This document shows positions 51,404 to 60,674 of a stretch of DNA of 64,000 nt, in pieces. Each line of letters opens with the position of its first letter. Position 1 is the first letter of the stretch. A model generated the notes under the pieces. That model saw only the letters and a program-made list of their open reading frames with translations. It made no database searches and had not been told where the DNA came from. Source of the stretch: Sphingomonas panacisoli (GTDB lineage Bacteria; Pseudomonadota; Alphaproteobacteria; Sphingomonadales; Sphingomonadaceae); the NCBI RefSeq assembly GCF_007859635.1, contig NZ_CP042306.1:1860001-1924000 (forward strand), written 5' to 3'. A program made the position numbers and the translations under genes.

Positions 51404-52455
51404 TCAGCCCCGCCCGATCAGCCGCCGCGCGATCGAATCCGCCACGTCGGACGACGGCGCGCCGGTGCGGTCGCTTTCGTCCCACACTTCGACCAGCCGC
51501 TCGGGGATCTTGGCGATGCGCGCCTCGACCTCGGCCTGGTCGCCCTGGCCGAGATATTCGAGACCGACATTGATGATGCCGCCCGCGTTGATGACATAGT
51601 CGGGTGCATAGAGGATGCCGCGGGCGTGAAGCCGCGCACCATCCTCCTTGGTTTCGAGCTGGTTGTTGGCGCCGCCCGCGATCACCTTCGTATTGAGCGC
51701 CGCGATCGACTGCTCGGTCAGGATCGCGCCGAGCGCGTTGGGGCTTACGATGTCGGCCTGAAGCGACAGGATTTCGTCGGTGCCGACCGTATCGGCACCG
51801 AGCTCGGCCGCCAACGCTTTCGCGCGATCGGCATTGACGTCCGCCAGGGTCAGCTTCGCGCCGTCCTTGGCGAGCAGCTTGGCCAGCCCGCCGCCGACAC
51901 TGCCGACGCCCTGGATCGCGACATGCACGCCCGCCATCGATCGACGCCGAGCCCGCGCTTCGCCGCAGCCTTGACGCCCTGATACACGCCGCTCGCGGTG
52001 TACGGCCCGGGATCGCCGCCCGCGCCGCCCGCCGCCACCGGCAGGCCGGACACGTGACGCGTCTTGGTCGCGATCACCTTCATGCTCGCTTCGGACATGC
52101 CGACATCCTCGGCCGTCACGTAGCGGCCGCCGAGCGATTCGACCGCGGCGCCGAACGCTTCGAGCTGGGCATCGGTAATCTTGTCGCCGGGATTCGCCGC
52201 CAGCACGACGCCCTTGCCGCCACCGAGCGGCAGGCCGGCCATGGCGTTCTTGTAGCTCATCCCGCGCGACAGCCGCAGCGCGTCGGTAGTCGCCTTGTTC
52301 GCGTCGGCATAATGCCAGAAGCGCACGCCGCCCGCCGCCGGCCCGAGTGCGGTGGAATGCACCGCGATGACCGCGGTCAGTCCCGATGCAGGGTCGCGGA
52401 ACAGGTGGACGCCCTCATGGTCGTCGAAATCGGACAAGTCCCAAACTGAAGTCAT
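51404..52455 (-). pseudogene. Leucine dehydrogenase (Glu/Leu/Phe/Val family), frameshifted
   Basis: NAD-dependent deaminase of branched-chain amino acids. From ATG 52455 the first 170 residues contain GGVRFWHY, the catalytic Lys in LPLGGGKGVV and AEDVGMSE; the second half, VHVAIQGVGSVGGGLAKLLA (Rossmann) to the stop at 51404, lies in another frame. The switch is near 51938-51944, in GTCGATCGATGG: one base is missing, and with it (for example GTCGACTCGATGG) the product is 350 residues, the usual size. Not in a homopolymer, unlike the other cases here. The tRNA-His gene lies upstream. Function would be lost if the deletion is real. Confidence 0.88.
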
Positions 52456-52548
52456 GGTCGCTCCGGGGGTAGCGAAGAAAATTACGAACGCGCGTAATAT
52501 TGTTTTAGCGCGGCAAACGCGAGTCTCTTTGCATCTTTGCAGAGAAAA

Positions 52549-52626
52549 TGGGGCGACCGACGGGACTTGAACCCGCAACTTCCGGCATCACAAGCCGGCG
52601 CTCTAACCAATTGAACTACGGTCGCC
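52549..52626 (-). tRNA. tRNA-His (GTG anticodon) with G-1
   Basis: Cloverleaf on the minus strand with encoded CCA. Acceptor GCGACCG / CGGTCGC, G at position -1 (complement of C52626) opposite discriminator C73 (G52552), D-stem GTTC/GAGC, anticodon loop TTGTGAT (GTG at 52589-52591) and TTCAAGT T-loop. The G-1:C73 pair is encoded, as in most bacteria but not in the Rhizobiales/Rhodobacterales/Caulobacterales group, which fits Sphingomonadales. Confidence 0.94.
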
Positions 52627-52672
52627 GCGAAGCGCTCGCCCCTAGCGGGCCGGGGTACGGGTGGTCAAGGTA

Positions 52673-53392
52673 TCAGAAATTGCCGTTCACCGTCATGCGA
52701 TATCCGGCGTTGGTCTGCCTGAACCCGGCGGCCATCAGCGCGACGCCGGCGGCAGGGTCGGACGGGCGCACGGTCAGCAGCGCGCGATACTTGCCGTCCT
52801 CCTCGATGGTCACCGCGATCGATTCGGTCTGCGCCTGGCTGGCGAGCGGGATCAGCAGCGCGCCGCCCTCGCACCGCGCATTTCCCGACAGCGTCGGGGG
52901 CAGGTTAAGCTGCGGCATGGTCGGGGCGATGCTCGCGGTTACCTTGCCCTCGGCGCTTTCGCAGCGGCCGTCGCGGAAACGGACGCTGACGTCTTCGAGC
53001 TGGATCGACGTGATCGGCACCGGCGCGAAGGCATCGCCGGCGGGGACGGTCGCGGTCACGTCGTCAACCCCGCTGGTGGTGCGGCTGAAACTCACCGCAC
53101 CGGTAAGGCTCGCATTCGCGGCGCCTTCCTGCCCAGCGACATCGACGCGCGCGCGACCGACGAACAACTGGATCGGCGACAGGCCGGCGCTCACGTCACC
53201 GAGCGCGACGTTACCGTAATGCGCTTCGTTCAATCCGCCCCACCATACGGGTCCGGTCACTTCGCGCGCGCTCAGTCCTTCGCCCGACAACCCGAAAATG
53301 CCGAGCGCCAGCCGCATCGGAAACAACACGATCAAGGCGACCAGCATCATGCCGCCGAACAATGCGGCGGGCCGCGTTCTGAGGCCGATCAC
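52673..53392 (-). CDS. gspN: Type II secretion protein GspN
   Basis: 239-residue inner-membrane protein with an N-terminal TM helix (about 10-30, FGGMMLVALIVLFPMRL) and a periplasmic domain. GspN/PulN is the last T2SS component in many operons and is not always essential. The call rests on position after gspM, length and layout; the sequence family is poorly conserved. Overlaps gspM by 4 bases. Confidence 0.8.
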   Translation of the reverse strand: MIGLRTRPAALFGGMMLVALIVLFPMRLALGIFGLSGEGLSAREVTGPVWWGGLNEAHYGNVALGDVSAGLSPIQLFVGRARVDVAGQEGAANASLTGAVSFSRTTSGVDDVTATVPAGDAFAPVPITSIQLEDVSVRFRDGRCESAEGKVTASIAPTMPQLNLPPTLSGNARCEGGALLIPLASQAQTESIAVTIEEDGKYRALLTVRPSDPAAGVALMAAGFRQTNAGYRMTVNGNF

Positions 53393-53862
53393 GACGCCAT
53401 CTTCCTGAACGTGATATCCGCGGCGACGTTATGGTTGCCGGCATCGGTGACGTTGAGCTGATCGACGATCACGCCCTGCCCCTCCAGATCGCCGAGCCAG
53501 CCGAGCAACGCCCCACCGCGCGCCGAGTTGAGATGGACGCGCAGCTTCGCGCCATCCGCCGCGACCGAATCGAGCGCGAAGCCGGCCGCCGACGCCGATT
53601 CGCGGACCAGCGCGTCGAGCGGCGTCGTCGGCGCCTCCGGCCGCGCACGCCGCACCGTCTTGACCGCTTCCACCTGCGCACGAGTCTGCGCCAGCCGGAT
53701 CGCGGCATCGGCGTTGCGCCGCCGCGCCGACGACAGCGCATCGTCGATCGGCAGGACAAGGACCCAGACCAGCGTCACGCCCAGCAGCGCGAGCATGACC
53801 AGGATCATCCACTTCTCGCGCCGACTGCGCCCGTCGAACCAGGTCCTGAACCGCGCGATCAT
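53389..53862 (-). CDS. gspM: Type II secretion protein GspM
   Basis: 157-residue bitopic protein: a short cytoplasmic tail (MIARFRTWFDGRSRREK), TM helix (about 18-38) and a periplasmic ferredoxin-like domain. GspM binds GspL at the inner-membrane platform. ATG 53862 overlaps the gspL stop (ATGA). The YxR/RRE-type N-terminal pattern is typical. Confidence 0.85.
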   Translation of the reverse strand: MIARFRTWFDGRSRREKWMILVMLALLGVTLVWVLVLPIDDALSSARRRNADAAIRLAQTRAQVEAVKTVRRARPEAPTTPLDALVRESASAAGFALDSVAADGAKLRVHLNSARGGALLGWLGDLEGQGVIVDQLNVTDAGNHNVAADITFRKMAS

Positions 53863-54959
53863 AACGGCGCCACCGTCAGCACGCCCGTCAATCGGCCGGC
53901 GGTACTGGTGAAGGTGCTCGGCTCGGCGCTGAAGCCGGCGGCCGCGAGCCGGCTCTGGACATCGACGATCTGCCCCTGGGTCTGCGTCGCCAGCGATACC
54001 CGCAACTTGCCCGAGGAATCGAACGACAACCCGGTAATCTCCGCGCCCGGCACCGCAGCCACCGCCGACGACACGCTCGCCGCCGTCCGGCTGAACCCCG
54101 CCCCGCCGCCGCGCAACCGCGCGAGCCGATCGGTCAATTGCTGCCCGGCATCGTTGACCGTCTCGCCGCGCGCCAGACCGTCTCGCGCCAGCATGTCGGC
54201 CTGCGCCTCGAGCGACGAAGCCGATGCGTTGTACCGGACGATCTGCACGAGCGTGATCAGCAACGTGACGCTCATGATCGCGACGATCAGCCATGCCAGC
54301 CGCCGCACGAGCACCCAATCGATCGCAGCGCGCTTGCGTAGCGCGAACGCTCCCTGGCGCAGGTCGAGCGGCGGGTCGGCCAACGCCGCCACAATGGCAT
54401 CCTCCAGCGCATCGCGGTCGAGCATCGCGACCGGCGCGTCCCCGACGATCAGCGCGGTCAGCCCGTCCTCGTCGGCAAAACCGCTCGCCGCGCCGCGCAC
54501 CACGCGGCCATCGACGCCCAGATCGCCGATCACATAGCCTTCGTCGGGACGCGGCAGCAGCATCGGCGACGGCACGACAGAGGCGGGCTCGAACCCGCTT
54601 TCCGCCAGCATCGCCAGCCAATCGCTCATCTGCGCCGCCGCGACGACACCGACCGGGCGCTCGGTCAGGCCGGCCTCCTGGCCAACGGCGACGTGAAGAT
54701 CGCCCAACGGCGTGACGCTCGCTTCGGCGACCAGCAATCGGGCCGCGGCCGTCGCCTGCGCCAGCGACCGGTCGGGCAGATCGGCCCAATGCAGCGCCAC
54801 CGCCTCCGCGGGCGCGATCGCGACGACCGAACTGTCGGGCGGCAGATCGCGATCGGGCAAGCCATCGCCGCGGCTGGCGATCGCCCCGTCGCGCACCGTG
54901 ATCCAGCGCCATTCATGCTTGGCGCGCGCGGGCAGGAAGAGGGCGATCGTGTCGGTCAT
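53859..54959 (-). CDS. gspL: Type II secretion protein GspL
   Basis: 366-residue linker between the GspE ATPase and the platform. A cytoplasmic actin-like domain (about 1-240), TM helix LAWLIVAIMSVTLLITLVQI (about 248-268) and a periplasmic ferredoxin-like domain (about 285-366). Start is ATG 54959 (MTDTIALFLPARAKHEWR); the open frame extends further but loses the family N-terminus. Start overlaps the gspK stop. Confidence 0.87.
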   Translation of the reverse strand: MTDTIALFLPARAKHEWRWITVRDGAIASRGDGLPDRDLPPDSSVVAIAPAEAVALHWADLPDRSLAQATAAARLLVAEASVTPLGDLHVAVGQEAGLTERPVGVVAAAQMSDWLAMLAESGFEPASVVPSPMLLPRPDEGYVIGDLGVDGRVVRGAASGFADEDGLTALIVGDAPVAMLDRDALEDAIVAALADPPLDLRQGAFALRKRAAIDWVLVRRLAWLIVAIMSVTLLITLVQIVRYNASASSLEAQADMLARDGLARGETVNDAGQQLTDRLARLRGGGAGFSRTAASVSSAVAAVPGAEITGLSFDSSGKLRVSLATQTQGQIVDVQSRLAAAGFSAEPSTFTSTAGRLTGVLTVAPL

Positions 54960-55933
54960 GCCCCCTCGCCCCATTGCCGCGACGCCAGCACTGGCGCCGG
55001 CTGTCGCGCGTCGATCAATCCGGTCTGACGCAACGTCACGTTGCCGATCGTCACGTCGGTGATCAAGGCGAACCATTGCGTGGTGACGCCGGTCCCCGAC
55101 ATCGCGCCGCCCGCCCCCTGGCCCGACAGCGATCCCATGCTCCAGAACGCGCTCGCCTGCGCCCAGCCCGCCGGCGGCCGGGCAAGCAGCGCCTGCCGCA
55201 CCGCCTCGACGCCGAGCGTGTCGGGCGCCATCGCCGCGATCAGTGCGCCGCGTTCGGGCTCGATCGTATTGACGTTGATCGTCGCGGGATCGGTGGTCGG
55301 GAGCGCGCAGATATAGGGACGAAGCTTGTCGTAGATCTGCGCCGTCACGCCCGTCACCGCGCGCAATTCGCTAGGATCGGCCATCAGCGTGTTGGCGGTG
55401 CGATAGGCCGGCTGCAGCCCGCTATATGCTGCGTCCTCCGCACCACCGGTGATCGGCGTGCTGTCGGTGTCGATCCAGTCCGCCGCCGCCGCCGCGATCG
55501 AATCGCCGGCCGGCACGCCGATCAATCGCATCAGCCGCGCGAACTGCTGAACGCCCGGCATGCGCGCGGCATAGGTATCGACCCCGACCGGCACGACCAG
55601 GCTGTTGAGGTTGAAGCAATTGCCGCCGTCATGGACGCGCGCCGTCGCGACGCCGTCCGGGATGGGCAGCGGGAACGGCCGGTCGCTCCATCTGCCGGCC
55701 AAGGTCACGCGGGTCGAATCGGCCTTGCGAACCGCCGCTATCCGGATCAGCGCCATCACGGCCGCGGCCTGCGACCAGCCCCGCGCCTGCTCCATCGCCT
55801 TGGCGTTGACCGCCTGACGCGTCGACAGGTTGAGCTTCTCCATCGTCGCCGCCGCCAGCGCGCCGACGATCGCGACCAGCAGCAACACGGTCAACAACGC
55901 CGCGCCGCGTTCGTTTGGGCGATCACCCCGCAT
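54956..55933 (-). CDS. gspK: Type II secretion minor pseudopilin GspK
   Basis: 325 residues with a prepilin leader ending in Gly (NERG-AALLTVLL) and the hydrophobic N-terminal helix, followed by an alpha-helical insert and the two-domain GspK fold (ICALPTTDPATINVNT, the SAM-like motif). As in other GspK the mature residue 5 Glu is missing, consistent with its tip position. Caps the pseudopilus. Overlaps gspJ by 11 bases. Confidence 0.88.
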   Translation of the reverse strand: MRGDRPNERGAALLTVLLLVAIVGALAAATMEKLNLSTRQAVNAKAMEQARGWSQAAAVMALIRIAAVRKADSTRVTLAGRWSDRPFPLPIPDGVATARVHDGGNCFNLNSLVVPVGVDTYAARMPGVQQFARLMRLIGVPAGDSIAAAAADWIDTDSTPITGGAEDAAYSGLQPAYRTANTLMADPSELRAVTGVTAQIYDKLRPYICALPTTDPATINVNTIEPERGALIAAMAPDTLGVEAVRQALLARPPAGWAQASAFWSMGSLSGQGAGGAMSGTGVTTQWFALITDVTIGNVTLRQTGLIDARQPAPVLASRQWGEGA

Positions 55934-56534
55934 TGGCCACCCGCTTCGGCATATTATTGCCCGTACCGACCAGAAACAGTTCGCGAAAGACCGTGCCGTC
56001 GGTGCGCGTGATCGTCAGTTCGACCGCGTCGGGCAGCGGGGCGTCCGGGCTAGCCTGCCAGCGATCGGCCCAGGCGCCGGCGAGGCGGTAGCGCAACGAC
56101 GCCGTCGATACGTTGGTCAGCATCGTCGCGGCCGGCAACGGCGCGGCACCGTCGAGCATCGGATAGGCGATGCGGTCGATCGTGCCGTTCTCGCTCAGCA
56201 CATATTCGACTTTCTGCAGGTTGGACCGCGCTGCGCCATCGACATTGTCCCAGCCGCCCCGCACCACGCGAAGCAACGATGCGCCATTGCTCCCTTCGAA
56301 TGCCGGGCGCGACGCCCCACTTTCGTCGCGCACCGTGCGCGGGAGGGCCTGCGCGAGGTCGGCGACCAACACGCCATCGAGCCGATACAGCGCTGCGACA
56401 TCGTCGAGCTTCTTGCCGGCGACCACCTGTGCCCGCACGCCGAACGACAACAACGACACGCCGGCCGCGGCGAGGAGCGAAAAGATCAGCAGCGCGATCA
56501 TCATCTCGACAAGGGTAAAGCCCTGCCGCTTCAT
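55923..56534 (-). CDS. gspJ: Type II secretion minor pseudopilin GspJ
   Basis: 203 residues with the prepilin leader MKRQG-FTLVEMMIALLIF (cleavage after Gly5, Glu5 of the mature form present) and a beta-rich globular domain. GspJ is at the pseudopilus tip with I and K. ATG 56534 overlaps the gspI stop by 4 bases. Confidence 0.9.
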   Translation of the reverse strand: MKRQGFTLVEMMIALLIFSLLAAAGVSLLSFGVRAQVVAGKKLDDVAALYRLDGVLVADLAQALPRTVRDESGASRPAFEGSNGASLLRVVRGGWDNVDGAARSNLQKVEYVLSENGTIDRIAYPMLDGAAPLPAATMLTNVSTASLRYRLAGAWADRWQASPDAPLPDAVELTITRTDGTVFRELFLVGTGNNMPKRVANAG

Positions 56535-56977
56535 GGCCGTGGGCTCGGTGTCGGCGACGGCATCGGGGCGGGAGGCGGCGGCGGCGTGTCGCGCAGGGCG
56601 GTGAGTTTGCCCGCGGTCCCCGCTACGTCCGCGACCGTCACGTCGATCTTGTACACGCGGTTGCCATCGCCGACCGGGGATACCGTTCGCGTCCAGCGCC
56701 AGGCGCGCCGCCCGTTGATCTCGTCACCCTGCGTCGTGCCGAGCGTCGGGGCCTTGGCCGCGGTCAGCGCCTCGACCGCGACGTTGCGCGCGACGATGCC
56801 CGCCAGCAGCGAGCGATCGACCGACGCCGCGCCGCGTAAGCTCGCGCCTTCGAGCCGAATCAGCGCCAACGCGGCGAGGCTGAACACGGCCAACGCAACC
56901 ATCATTTCGATAAGCGTGAAGCCCTGTTGGGCGGATCGCCGCAAAGACTCGAAGCCCTGTTGAGCGCTTTTAGCCAC
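56531..56977 (-). CDS. gspI: Type II secretion minor pseudopilin GspI
   Basis: 148 residues; GTG 56977 start. The leader is unusual: SAQQGF occurs twice before the hydrophobic helix, once as SAQQGFESLRR and again as SAQQG-FTLIEMMVALAVF, where cleavage before FTLIE is expected (Glu5 present). The globular domain has the short GspI length. Overlaps gspH by about 8 bases. Confidence 0.87.
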   Translation of the reverse strand: MAKSAQQGFESLRRSAQQGFTLIEMMVALAVFSLAALALIRLEGASLRGAASVDRSLLAGIVARNVAVEALTAAKAPTLGTTQGDEINGRRAWRWTRTVSPVGDGNRVYKIDVTVADVAGTAGKLTALRDTPPPPPAPMPSPTPSPRP

Positions 56978-57443
56978 CGACCCGCACCGCTCCGTTTATC
57001 CCGACGAATACGCGCATCGACTGCCCGTCGCGGCGCAGTTCGACCGCGAGCGGACGGTCCGCCATGCCGGTCGGGTCGAACACCACGCGATCGCGTCCGC
57101 CCGTCCCCGACGACACCGCCTGGATGCCGTTGGTCCATTGCACGACACGCAGCTTGTCGCTCAGCGCGACCCAGCGTCCCCCAGCGCGTTCATCGAAGCC
57201 GTAACCGCCCGGCGTCACCCATACGCTGACCGGCCGCGCCGTCACGATCGCGGCATCGTGCGCCGCGCGGGTTCGCGATGCGAAGCGTTCGGCGTCGTCG
57301 CGGATGCGTCCGCGCGGATCGGGAATCACCAGCACGACGGCAGCGGTCGCCAGCGCGACGATCGCGATGACGATCATGAGTTCGATCAGCGTGAAGCCCT
57401 GTTGGGCATAACGCCAGTCAGCGCTGAAGCCCTGGTCGCGCAC
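56970..57443 (-). CDS. gspH: Type II secretion pseudopilin GspH
   Basis: 157 residues from GTG 57443, one base after the gspG stop. The leader VRDQGFSADWRYAQQG-FTLIELM also has two QGF units, as in gspI, and is longer than usual. The mature N-terminal helix and the beta-sheet domain (about 50-150) match GspH. An upstream extension of the frame through gspG is a shadow. Low-confidence alternative starts exist inside the leader. Confidence 0.85.
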   Translation of the reverse strand: MRDQGFSADWRYAQQGFTLIELMIVIAIVALATAAVVLVIPDPRGRIRDDAERFASRTRAAHDAAIVTARPVSVWVTPGGYGFDERAGGRWVALSDKLRVVQWTNGIQAVSSGTGGRDRVVFDPTGMADRPLAVELRRDGQSMRVFVGINGAVRVGG

Positions 57444-57444
57444 C

Positions 57445-57891
57445 CTATTGCCAGCTGCCGATATCGGCATCGGCGCCCTGCCCGCCTTCCTTGCCGTCCG
57501 CGCCCAGGCTCCAGACGTCGAACGCGCCGTGCTGGCCGGGCGAGGCATAGAGATACGCGCGGCCCCAGGGGTCCTTCTCCAGCTTCTTGATGTAGCCGCC
57601 CTTCTGATATTGCGACGGGTCGCTCAGGCTCGCCGGCGGCGTGACCAGCGATTGCAGCCCGTCGGCGGTCGACGGGAAGCTGCCCATCGACAGTTGATAC
57701 GCATTGAGCGCGCTTTCGATCGTCGAAATGTCCGACTTGGCCTTCACCACGCGCGCCTTGTCGCCGAACGGCACGACGTTGATCACGACGATCGCCGCGA
57801 GCAGGCCGAGGATAACGATCACGACCATCAGTTCGACGAGCGTGAAGCCCTTTTCGTCGTCGCGGCGTCGGTCGGGGTTCAGGATACGCAT
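57445..57891 (-). CDS. gspG: Type II secretion major pseudopilin GspG
   Basis: 148 residues from ATG 57891. Leader (MRILNPDRRRDDEKG) then FTLVELMVVIVILGLLAAI with Glu5, the C-terminal Ca-binding GspG domain including WGRAYLYASPGQHG and DVWSLGADGKEGG. GspG forms the pseudopilus shaft. The start is 7 bases after the gspF stop; a GTG/ATG further upstream at 57912 is in the frame but less likely. Confidence 0.92.
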   Translation of the reverse strand: MRILNPDRRRDDEKGFTLVELMVVIVILGLLAAIVVINVVPFGDKARVVKAKSDISTIESALNAYQLSMGSFPSTADGLQSLVTPPASLSDPSQYQKGGYIKKLEKDPWGRAYLYASPGQHGAFDVWSLGADGKEGGQGADADIGSWQ

Positions 57892-57898
57892 AGTGACC

Positions 57899-59125
57899 TC
57901 ATTGTCCGGCAAGGGTTTCGAGCTGCAGGATCGGCAGCAGGATGGAGAGCACGATCGTCGCGACGATCCCGCCCATCACGACGATGATGATGGGCTCGAG
58001 CAGCGACAGCGCGGTCGCGGTAAAGCGGTCGAACTCGCGCTCGAGATAGTCAGCGGCGCGTTCGAGCATTTCGTCGAGCCGCCCCGCCGCTTCGCCGGAT
58101 GCCGCCATATACGTCAGCAGCGGCGGGAAGACTTCGGACCGCCGCATCGCGGTTGACAGGCTGCCGCCGCCGCGGATCGCATCGACGATCTCGTCGGTCG
58201 CCGCTCGTAGGCGCAAGTTGTTGATCGTGCTCGCGGTCAGCGACAGGCCGTCGAGCAACGGCAAACGGCTGGCGACCATCGTGCCCAGCGTCCGCGCCAT
58301 CCGCGCCGCGTGGAGATCGCGGATCAGCCGCCCGAGAAACGGCAGACGTAACAGCCAGCTGTCGAACCGCAGCTTGAATGCCGGGTTCTTCATCCCTCGC
58401 CAGAACGCGAAGCCGAGCCCCGCGAGGACGATCAGCGCCAACCACCAATAATGCGCCATCACCCACGACACGCCCATCACCGCGCGCGTCAGGAACGGCA
58501 ATTGCTGGCCGACATTGTCGAACTGCTCGACCACTTGCGGCACGACGAAGATCATCATCGCCGCCACGACCAGCACCGCGACGATCGCCAGCACGCTGGG
58601 ATAGGCGAGCGCGGTGATCACCTTGCCGCGGATTTCGGCCTGACGTTCGAGCAGGATGGCGAGCCGGTCGAGGATCGTCGGCAGCGTCCCCGAACTCTCG
58701 CCCGCCGCGACCATCGCGCGATAGAGCGGCGGGAAGCTCTTCGGCTCGCGCGCCATGGCATCCGACAGGCGGCGGCCCTCGACCACGCCGGCATGGACGT
58801 TCTCGACCACTGCGCGGACGGCGTCCTGTTCGGTCTGGCGCGTGATCGTGCGGAGCGATTCCTCGAGCGGGGCGACGCGGTTGAGCGTGGCGAGCTGGCG
58901 TGTGAACAGCGTCAGCGCCTTGCCGTTCATCCGCGGCATGCCGCCGATCTCCAGCGTGAGCAGCGATCGCGACTTGGGCGGCGCCCCCGCCCCCGGCTCG
59001 ATCCGCACAACGTACATCTTGCGCCGGTCGAGGGCGATCCGCGCATCGTCGATCGACGGCGCGGCGATATGCCCCTTCTTCTCGTGTCCGCGCGGATCGA
59101 TCGCGATATAGTCGAAGTCAGCCAT
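57899..59125 (-). CDS. gspF: Type II secretion inner-membrane protein GspF
   Basis: 408-residue polytopic platform protein with two T2SSF domains (about 70-190 and 275-395), three TM helices (about 170-190, 220-245 and 375-400) and the conserved GESSGTLPTIL and ASGEAAGRLDEML repeats. The protein anchors the pseudopilus assembly. Overlaps gspE by 8 bases. Confidence 0.93.
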   Translation of the reverse strand: MADFDYIAIDPRGHEKKGHIAAPSIDDARIALDRRKMYVVRIEPGAGAPPKSRSLLTLEIGGMPRMNGKALTLFTRQLATLNRVAPLEESLRTITRQTEQDAVRAVVENVHAGVVEGRRLSDAMAREPKSFPPLYRAMVAAGESSGTLPTILDRLAILLERQAEIRGKVITALAYPSVLAIVAVLVVAAMMIFVVPQVVEQFDNVGQQLPFLTRAVMGVSWVMAHYWWLALIVLAGLGFAFWRGMKNPAFKLRFDSWLLRLPFLGRLIRDLHAARMARTLGTMVASRLPLLDGLSLTASTINNLRLRAATDEIVDAIRGGGSLSTAMRRSEVFPPLLTYMAASGEAAGRLDEMLERAADYLEREFDRFTATALSLLEPIIIVVMGGIVATIVLSILLPILQLETLAGQ

Positions 59126-60674
59126 CGTCCGGCATTTCGGCCATGTCGTTGCGCGACACGCGCACGGCTTCCTCGGGCGTGGTCAACCCGTCGCGCACCA
59201 GTTGGCGGGCGGCCGCCGCGAGGTTCGGCGCGTTGGCAAAGGCGTGACGCGCGATCGCGGTTTCGTCGCCGCCTTCGTTGATCAGTCGCCGAAGGGTCTC
59301 GTCGATCCGCACCGCTTCGAACACGCCGACTCGCCCCTTGAACCCCGTCTGCGAACATTGCTCGCATCCCGCTGGTTCGTAGACGGTCGTGCCGACCTCG
59401 ATCCCCAGCAATGCCGCGACCGAGGGCGATGCCGGTTCGGCCTTTCGGCAATGCTCGCACAGCCGCCGCACCAGCCGCTGTGCGATCACCGCACGCAGAG
59501 TCGAGGCGAGCAGAAACGGTTCGACCTTCATATCGCGCATCCGCGTGATCGCGCCGACCGCATCGTTGGTATGGACTGTCGATAGCACGAGGTGACCGGT
59601 CAGCGACGCCTGCACGGCGATTTCGGCCGTCTCGCGGTCGCGGATTTCGCCGACCATCACGACCTCGGGATCCTGGCGCAGAATGGCGCGCAGGCCCGCT
59701 GCGAAGGTCAGCCCGACCTTCGGGTTGACCTGGGTCTGACTGACGCCCTCGATCGCATATTCGACCGGGTCCTCGATCGTCAGGATGTTGCGCGTGCCGT
59801 CGTTGAGCAGGCGGAGCGCGCCGTAAAGCGTCGTGGTCTTGCCCGACCCGGTCGGACCGGTGACGAGGATGATGCCGTTCGGCTCGCTCAGCGCGTGTCG
59901 GAGCAGCCTGTTGGTCGTCGGCGTCATCCCGAGCACGTCGAGATCGATCCCGGCATTGTCCTTGTCGAGGATACGCAGCACCACCCGCTCGCCCGCACGG
60001 CTCGGCAAGGTCGAAACGCGGACGTCGAGCAGTTTCCCGCCCAGCGTCAGCCCGATCCGCCCGTCCTGCGGAATGCGCCGCTCGGCGATGTCGAGGCGGG
60101 CCATCACCTTGATGCGGCTGACCACCACCGGCGCGACGTGCGGTGGCATGCGTAGCGTCTCGCGCAGCACCCCGTCGATCCGCATGCGGACGACCAGACC
60201 GGTCTCGTACGGCTCGATATGGATGTCCGACACGCCGTTGCGCGCGGCGTCGGCGATGATGCCGTTGATCAGTCGGATCGCGGGCGCGTCGTCGGCGGTG
60301 TCGAGAAGATCGTCGGCGGTCGGCAGGTCGGTCGCCAGCATGTCGAGTTCGCCGATCCCGAGCGTCCCCGCCGCCAGCGCCGTCGCCTGACCGTCCATCG
60401 CGTACCTATCGCCGAGCAACCGGTCGAACGCATCCGCCGCGACGCTTTGTACCGAAAACGGCCGCCCCAGCGCGCGGCGCAGTTCGAGCAGCACCTTCGG
60501 GTCCGCCCCGTCGCGCATGCTGACCGACAGATTGTCGCCGTCGCGATCGAGCACCACGCCGAATCGGCGCGCGAATAGATAGGGTACCGCGACCAGCGCC
60601 GGCGCCAAGGTCAGCGGCTCCGGCACCGGCGCGTCATCCGCCGCGATCAAGTCGCCGGTGCGGATGACGGTCAT
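59118..60674 (-). CDS. gspE: Type II secretion ATPase GspE
   Basis: 518-residue hexameric ATPase of the T2SS. N-terminal GspE-N domain, Walker A GPTGSGKTTTLYGAL, Asp and His boxes (EDPVEY, VHTNDAVG), Walker B VGEIRDRETAEIA, and the C-terminal zinc tetracysteine (CEHC...CEQC). ATG 60674 overlaps the gspD stop. All motifs intact. Confidence 0.95.
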   Translation of the reverse strand: MTVIRTGDLIAADDAPVPEPLTLAPALVAVPYLFARRFGVVLDRDGDNLSVSMRDGADPKVLLELRRALGRPFSVQSVAADAFDRLLGDRYAMDGQATALAAGTLGIGELDMLATDLPTADDLLDTADDAPAIRLINGIIADAARNGVSDIHIEPYETGLVVRMRIDGVLRETLRMPPHVAPVVVSRIKVMARLDIAERRIPQDGRIGLTLGGKLLDVRVSTLPSRAGERVVLRILDKDNAGIDLDVLGMTPTTNRLLRHALSEPNGIILVTGPTGSGKTTTLYGALRLLNDGTRNILTIEDPVEYAIEGVSQTQVNPKVGLTFAAGLRAILRQDPEVVMVGEIRDRETAEIAVQASLTGHLVLSTVHTNDAVGAITRMRDMKVEPFLLASTLRAVIAQRLVRRLCEHCRKAEPASPSVAALLGIEVGTTVYEPAGCEQCSQTGFKGRVGVFEAVRIDETLRRLINEGGDETAIARHAFANAPNLAAAARQLVRDGLTTPEEAVRVSRNDMAEMPDDG

